64,000 nucleotides of DNA from Streptomyces hoynatensis (lineage in GTDB: Bacteria > Actinomycetota > Actinomycetes > Streptomycetales > Streptomycetaceae). Under the pieces are notes generated by a model that was not told where the DNA came from, did no database searches, and was given only the letters and a program-made list of their open reading frames with translations. The position numbers and the translations under genes were made by a program. Where the stretch lies: assembly GCF_003626535.1 (NCBI RefSeq), contig NZ_RBAL01000009.1, positions 202,802 through 266,801 on the forward strand. Direction: 5' to 3'. Below, piece by piece: positions 61,285-64,000 of this stretch (position 1 is its first letter; each line of letters starts with the position of its first letter).

Positions 61285-63708
61285 TCAGGAATCGGTCGGT
61301 TTGTCAATGGTCGCTCTAATCCGCCATCGGGCGAGGTTGCTGCGGGTGGTCAGGGTGTGGGGGTGGTCGGGACCCAGCACCCGCACCACGTCGGCCAGCA
61401 GCTTCCCGAACGCGGCCGCGGCACCGGCCGCGTCCCCCGCCTCACCCCGCCAGTAGGCGATGTTGTGGCGGGTGGTCAGGGTGTGGGGGTGGTCGGGGCC
61501 CAGCACCCGCACCCGATCGGCCAGCAACTCCTCGAACGCAGCCGCGGCACCCGCCACGTCCCCCGCCTCACCCCGCCAGTAGGCGATGTTGTGGCGGGTG
61601 GTCAGGGTGTCGGGGTGGTCGGGGCCCAGCACCCGCACCGAGTCGGCCAGCAACTCCTCCAACGCGGCCACGGCACCCGCCGCATCCCCCGCTCTACCCC
61701 GCCAATGGGCGAGGTTGTTACGGGTGGTCAGGGTGTCGGGGTGGTCGGAACCCAGCACCCGCACCACGTCGGCCAGCAACTCCTCGAACGCAACCGCGGC
61801 ACCCGCCACGTCCCCCGCCTCACCCCGCCACCCGGCGAGGTTGTGGCGGGTGGTCAGGGTGTCGGGGTGGTCGGAACCCAGCACCCGCACCACGTCGGCC
61901 AGCAACTCCTCGAACGCAACCGCGGCACCCGCCACGTCCCCCGCCTCACCCCGCCAGTAGGCGAGGTTGCTGCGGGTGGTCAGGGTGTCGGGGTGGTCGG
62001 AACCCAGCACCCGCACCACGTCGGCCAGCAACTCCTCCAACGCAGCCGCGGCACCCGCCGCATCCCCCGCCTCACCCCGCCAGGAGGCGATGTTGTGGCG
62101 GGTGGTCAGGGTGTCGGGGTGGTCGGGACCCAGCACCCGCACCATGTCGGCCAGCAACTCCTCCAACGCAGCCGCGGCACCCGCCACGTCCCCCGCCTCA
62201 CCCCGCCACCGGGCGAGGTTGCTGCGGGTGATCAGGGTGTGGGGGTGGTCGGGGCCGAGGTGGTGGTAGATGGCTTGGGCCATGCGGTGGAAGTGGGTGA
62301 GGGCGGCAGTGACCTGGCCGGCTTCGCCGAGGCTCCGGCCGGTGCGGAAAAGCACCGGGTGGGCGTCGGGCCGGTAGAGGGCGTCTTCGGCGGCGTGGGT
62401 GAGGGCGGCGGCGTTGGCGCGCAATGCACCGGCGAGGCCGGTGTCGCGTTCGATGCCGGGCCAGGCGTCGGTGAGGGCGTCGGCGGCGGTGCGGGCGAGG
62501 TGGTCGTGCCGGGTGGGAGTGAGGGTGTCACGGGTGGCGCGCTGGATGAGCTGGTGGACGCGGACGGCGATGTGGGGGGTGGCGGGGGCGTGGTCGATGA
62601 GGCTGAGCCGGTGCAGCGCGCGCAACGCGAGCGTGGCATCTTCAGCCGTGACCCGGTCCGGCAGGTGGGAGGTGCCTGTGCTGGTGGGGGTGCGGTTCTC
62701 GGTCAGGTAGGTGAGGGCGGGCTGGGAGGTCAGGACGGTGGCGGGGATGCCGTTGGGATCCAGCAGGGCTGTCAGGTGCAGCATGGGGCGTGCCAGCCCC
62801 GCCGGGCGCAGGGTGTCGGCGTGCTCGATGGACAGGGCCCAGGTGGCGGCCACGGTGGCACGCTGGTCGTCGGGCAAAGCACCGTCCTCGGGGACCAGGT
62901 CGGCGAGCCTCCCCTTCCGGCCGGCCAGCAGGGCACGGTAGCCGGCGCAGGACAGAAGTGTGTCGGAGAGGTAGGCGGCGGCCTGGGCCAGGGCCAGCGG
63001 CAGGAATCCCAGGTCGCGGGCGAGCGCGGCGAGTTGCCCGTCGGGTTCACTGCGGCCGAAGGCGCTCAGGGCCTGGGTGAGGTAGGCGACCGCTTCGGCC
63101 TCGGTGAACACGCCGACACTCACCACACGGCCCCGGCCCGTCAAGGCCGCGTCACGGCGGCGGGTGGTGACCAGAACCCGCCCCAACGGGGAGGCAGGCG
63201 GCCACAGACCCCGCAGGTGGGCGGGATCGGTGACATCGTCCAAAACCACCAGCCAACGGCACGGCCTGGCCCCGGGTTTGGGCTGAAGCCACGCCAGAAA
63301 AGCACGCGCCGCCTGATCGGCATCGCCGGAGTCGGCACCGCACAGGTCCGCACCCGCCTGGGCATAGGCAGCCACAATCGCCTCGCGGCTGCCCGCACTG
63401 ATCCAGACCAGCACATCCACCCCACCCGACTCACGCCCCCGTTCCCAGGCCATGCGGGCATACTCGGCCGCCAGCTGCGTCTTGCCCACCCCGCCCATCC
63501 CGGACAGCACCTGGCACAGCACCACCGTGCCCCCCTCGGCAACCGCCTCCCCCAACCACCCCGCCTGCACCCGCCGCTGGAAGGCCCCAGCCCGCGGCGG
63601 AATCACCCCAACCTGATGCGGCCACGTGACTGGCGGGCGATATGCCTTCACCGTGACGTCGCCGTGGACATCGCCACCGACCGCGATCCCCCCACCGAAA
63701 GCGGACAC
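61285..63708 (-). CDS. NLR-like STAND ATPase (NB-ARC) with C-terminal TPR array
   Basis: An 807-residue predicted cytoplasmic protein. Residues 1-20 are Gly-rich beta-like (GGGIAVGGDVHGDVTV). The NB-ARC ATPase spans about 35-300: P-loop GMGGVGKT (70-77), Walker B LVVLDDV (Asp157/158), sensor RVLVTTRRR (177-185) and GLPL-like FLPLALAQAAAYL (235-247). A winged-helix region follows with VRVHQLIQ as MHD equivalent. From about residue 480 the protein is a TPR array: seven full 42-residue units plus a partial eighth, nearly identical. GTG start 63708. Such proteins act as ligand-triggered switches in plants, animals and bacterial phage defence; no effector domain (TIR, nuclease, protease) is visible here. 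It follows a partner gene on the same strand. Confidence 0.88.
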   Translation of the reverse strand: MSAFGGGIAVGGDVHGDVTVKAYRPPVTWPHQVGVIPPRAGAFQRRVQAGWLGEAVAEGGTVVLCQVLSGMGGVGKTQLAAEYARMAWERGRESGGVDVLVWISAGSREAIVAAYAQAGADLCGADSGDADQAARAFLAWLQPKPGARPCRWLVVLDDVTDPAHLRGLWPPASPLGRVLVTTRRRDAALTGRGRVVSVGVFTEAEAVAYLTQALSAFGRSEPDGQLAALARDLGFLPLALAQAAAYLSDTLLSCAGYRALLAGRKGRLADLVPEDGALPDDQRATVAATWALSIEHADTLRPAGLARPMLHLTALLDPNGIPATVLTSQPALTYLTENRTPTSTGTSHLPDRVTAEDATLALRALHRLSLIDHAPATPHIAVRVHQLIQRATRDTLTPTRHDHLARTAADALTDAWPGIERDTGLAGALRANAAALTHAAEDALYRPDAHPVLFRTGRSLGEAGQVTAALTHFHRMAQAIYHHLGPDHPHTLITRSNLARWRGEAGDVAGAAAALEELLADMVRVLGPDHPDTLTTRHNIASWRGEAGDAAGAAAALEELLADVVRVLGSDHPDTLTTRSNLAYWRGEAGDVAGAAVAFEELLADVVRVLGSDHPDTLTTRHNLAGWRGEAGDVAGAAVAFEELLADVVRVLGSDHPDTLTTRNNLAHWRGRAGDAAGAVAALEELLADSVRVLGPDHPDTLTTRHNIAYWRGEAGDVAGAAAAFEELLADRVRVLGPDHPHTLTTRHNIAYWRGEAGDAAGAAAAFGKLLADVVRVLGPDHPHTLTTRSNLARWRIRATIDKPTDS
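61288..62265. repeat. Tandem 126-base repeats coding for the TPR array
   Basis: Seven full 126-base units (61384-62265) and a 96-base partial unit at the gene 3' end (61288-61383). Copies are nearly identical at the DNA level; changes concentrate in a few codons per unit (e.g. the residues after RHN/RSN and after LADxV). Recent duplication or gene conversion is likely; the copy number may vary. Confidence 0.9.
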
Positions 63709-63785
63709 GCCGCCCGAAGGCGCAGGCGCGCCCGGGTCAGAGGACGGCCGGGGGTGGCGTGGGCCTGGGTGCGCCGGGTCTCCGC

Positions 63786-64000
63786 TCAGCCCTGAGGCGG
63801 AGCCGGCACGGAAGGGTTTCCGATGCTCGCGCCTCCGTGCACGACGCCCGCAGCGATGGAACCGCCCTCAGCAGTGATGCTCACATCCCCCGCGACGGCC
63901 AGGCCCCCCTCCCCGGCCGACGCCCCACCGGCAGACCGGCGGTGCTCCTCCAGCAACACCCGCAGGAGACGGCCGGCTTCGTCCCGCTCACCCTCGGGGA
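63786..64000 (-). CDS. C-terminal part of a small partner protein of the STAND ATPase (start outside window)
   Basis: The last 70 codons of a gene that begins beyond the right edge. The visible part has a charged helix (RDEAGRLLRVLLEEHRR) followed by a Gly/Ala/Ser-rich beta-like tail (GLAVAGDVSITAEGGS, GGASIGNP) ending in Pro-Gln-Gly. The GGxxVxGDVxI pattern resembles the N-terminus of the STAND protein 77 bases downstream. In actinomycetes small proteins of this look often precede NB-ARC/TPR genes. The family cannot be fixed from the tail alone. Confidence 0.65.
   Translation of the reverse strand, partial: PEGERDEAGRLLRVLLEEHRRSAGGASAGEGGLAVAGDVSITAEGGSIAAGVVHGGASIGNPSVPAPPQG

Noticed and set aside
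61288..62265. Possible CRISPR array because of evenly spaced repeats
   Set aside because: The period is 126 bases with near identity along the entire unit and one continuous reading frame; there are no spacers and no cas genes.
61357..63795. 812-codon plus-strand open frame opposite the STAND gene
   Set aside because: Its regular repeats are the reverse complement of the TPR units; Gly/Gln/His/Val composition, no domain.

Overview
This is a very GC-rich chromosomal window from a filamentous actinomycete of the Streptomyces type. The signs are third-position G/C bias throughout, many GTG starts, leaderless-looking promoters, a polar-growth cassette (scy-filP), a cslA-glxA pair, NucS mismatch repair and a ten-gene Streptomyces-type gas vesicle cluster. 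Most of it looks like stable core genome. The last 4 kb, beyond a tRNA-Arg gene, looks accessory.

Layout. 0.0-2.5 kb: glxA (cut by the left edge) and cslA, polysaccharide deposition at the hyphal tip. 2.7-4.4 kb: a small membrane protein divergent from a MarR regulator, then a GNAT acetyltransferase. 4.5-7.3 kb: meaB, a thiolase and mce, serving methylmalonyl-CoA and acyl-CoA metabolism. 7.4-11.9 kb: scy and filP, coiled-coil cytoskeletal proteins of apical growth. 12.0-16.1 kb: two tandem ATPase/permease ABC pairs. 16.2-19.4 kb: small conserved proteins, a luciferase-like oxidoreductase and nucS. 19.6-22.4 kb: a large membrane-anchored ATPase with a Ser/Thr/Gly-rich tail, and a STAS protein. 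22.6-26.7 kb: hydroxyacyl-CoA dehydrogenase, TetR, a drug-type ABC exporter, and a cobalamin adenosyltransferase that functionally connects to mce/meaB. 26.7-29.4 kb: a membrane protein with a duplicated gene end, then a NarL-type two-component pair. 29.6-34.8 kb: gvpO-A-F-G-Y-Z-J-L-S-K. 34.9-43.4 kb: a DUF2550 protein and the complete F1Fo ATP synthase operon atpIBEFHAGDC on the minus strand, with a Rex-like operator upstream.

The minus strand continues leftward-transcribed from 60 to 43.7 kb: a receiver protein, nrtL, lysA, hom, thrC, thrB (aspartate-family amino acids), rho, an LCP protein, rpmE, prfA, prmC, tsaC-type (translation and its modification), a low-molecular-weight phosphatase and a WecA-like sugar-phosphate transferase (envelope).

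60.1-64.0 kb: tRNA-Arg(CCG) with a terminator, a zinc-ribbon mini-protein, a region with no convincing gene, and an NLR-like STAND ATPase with a nearly identical 42-residue TPR array. It is preceded by the tail of a partner protein that runs off the right edge. This last pair is the best candidate for an under-described (possibly immune or signalling) system. Names come from recognised motifs and gene order; no database search was run.
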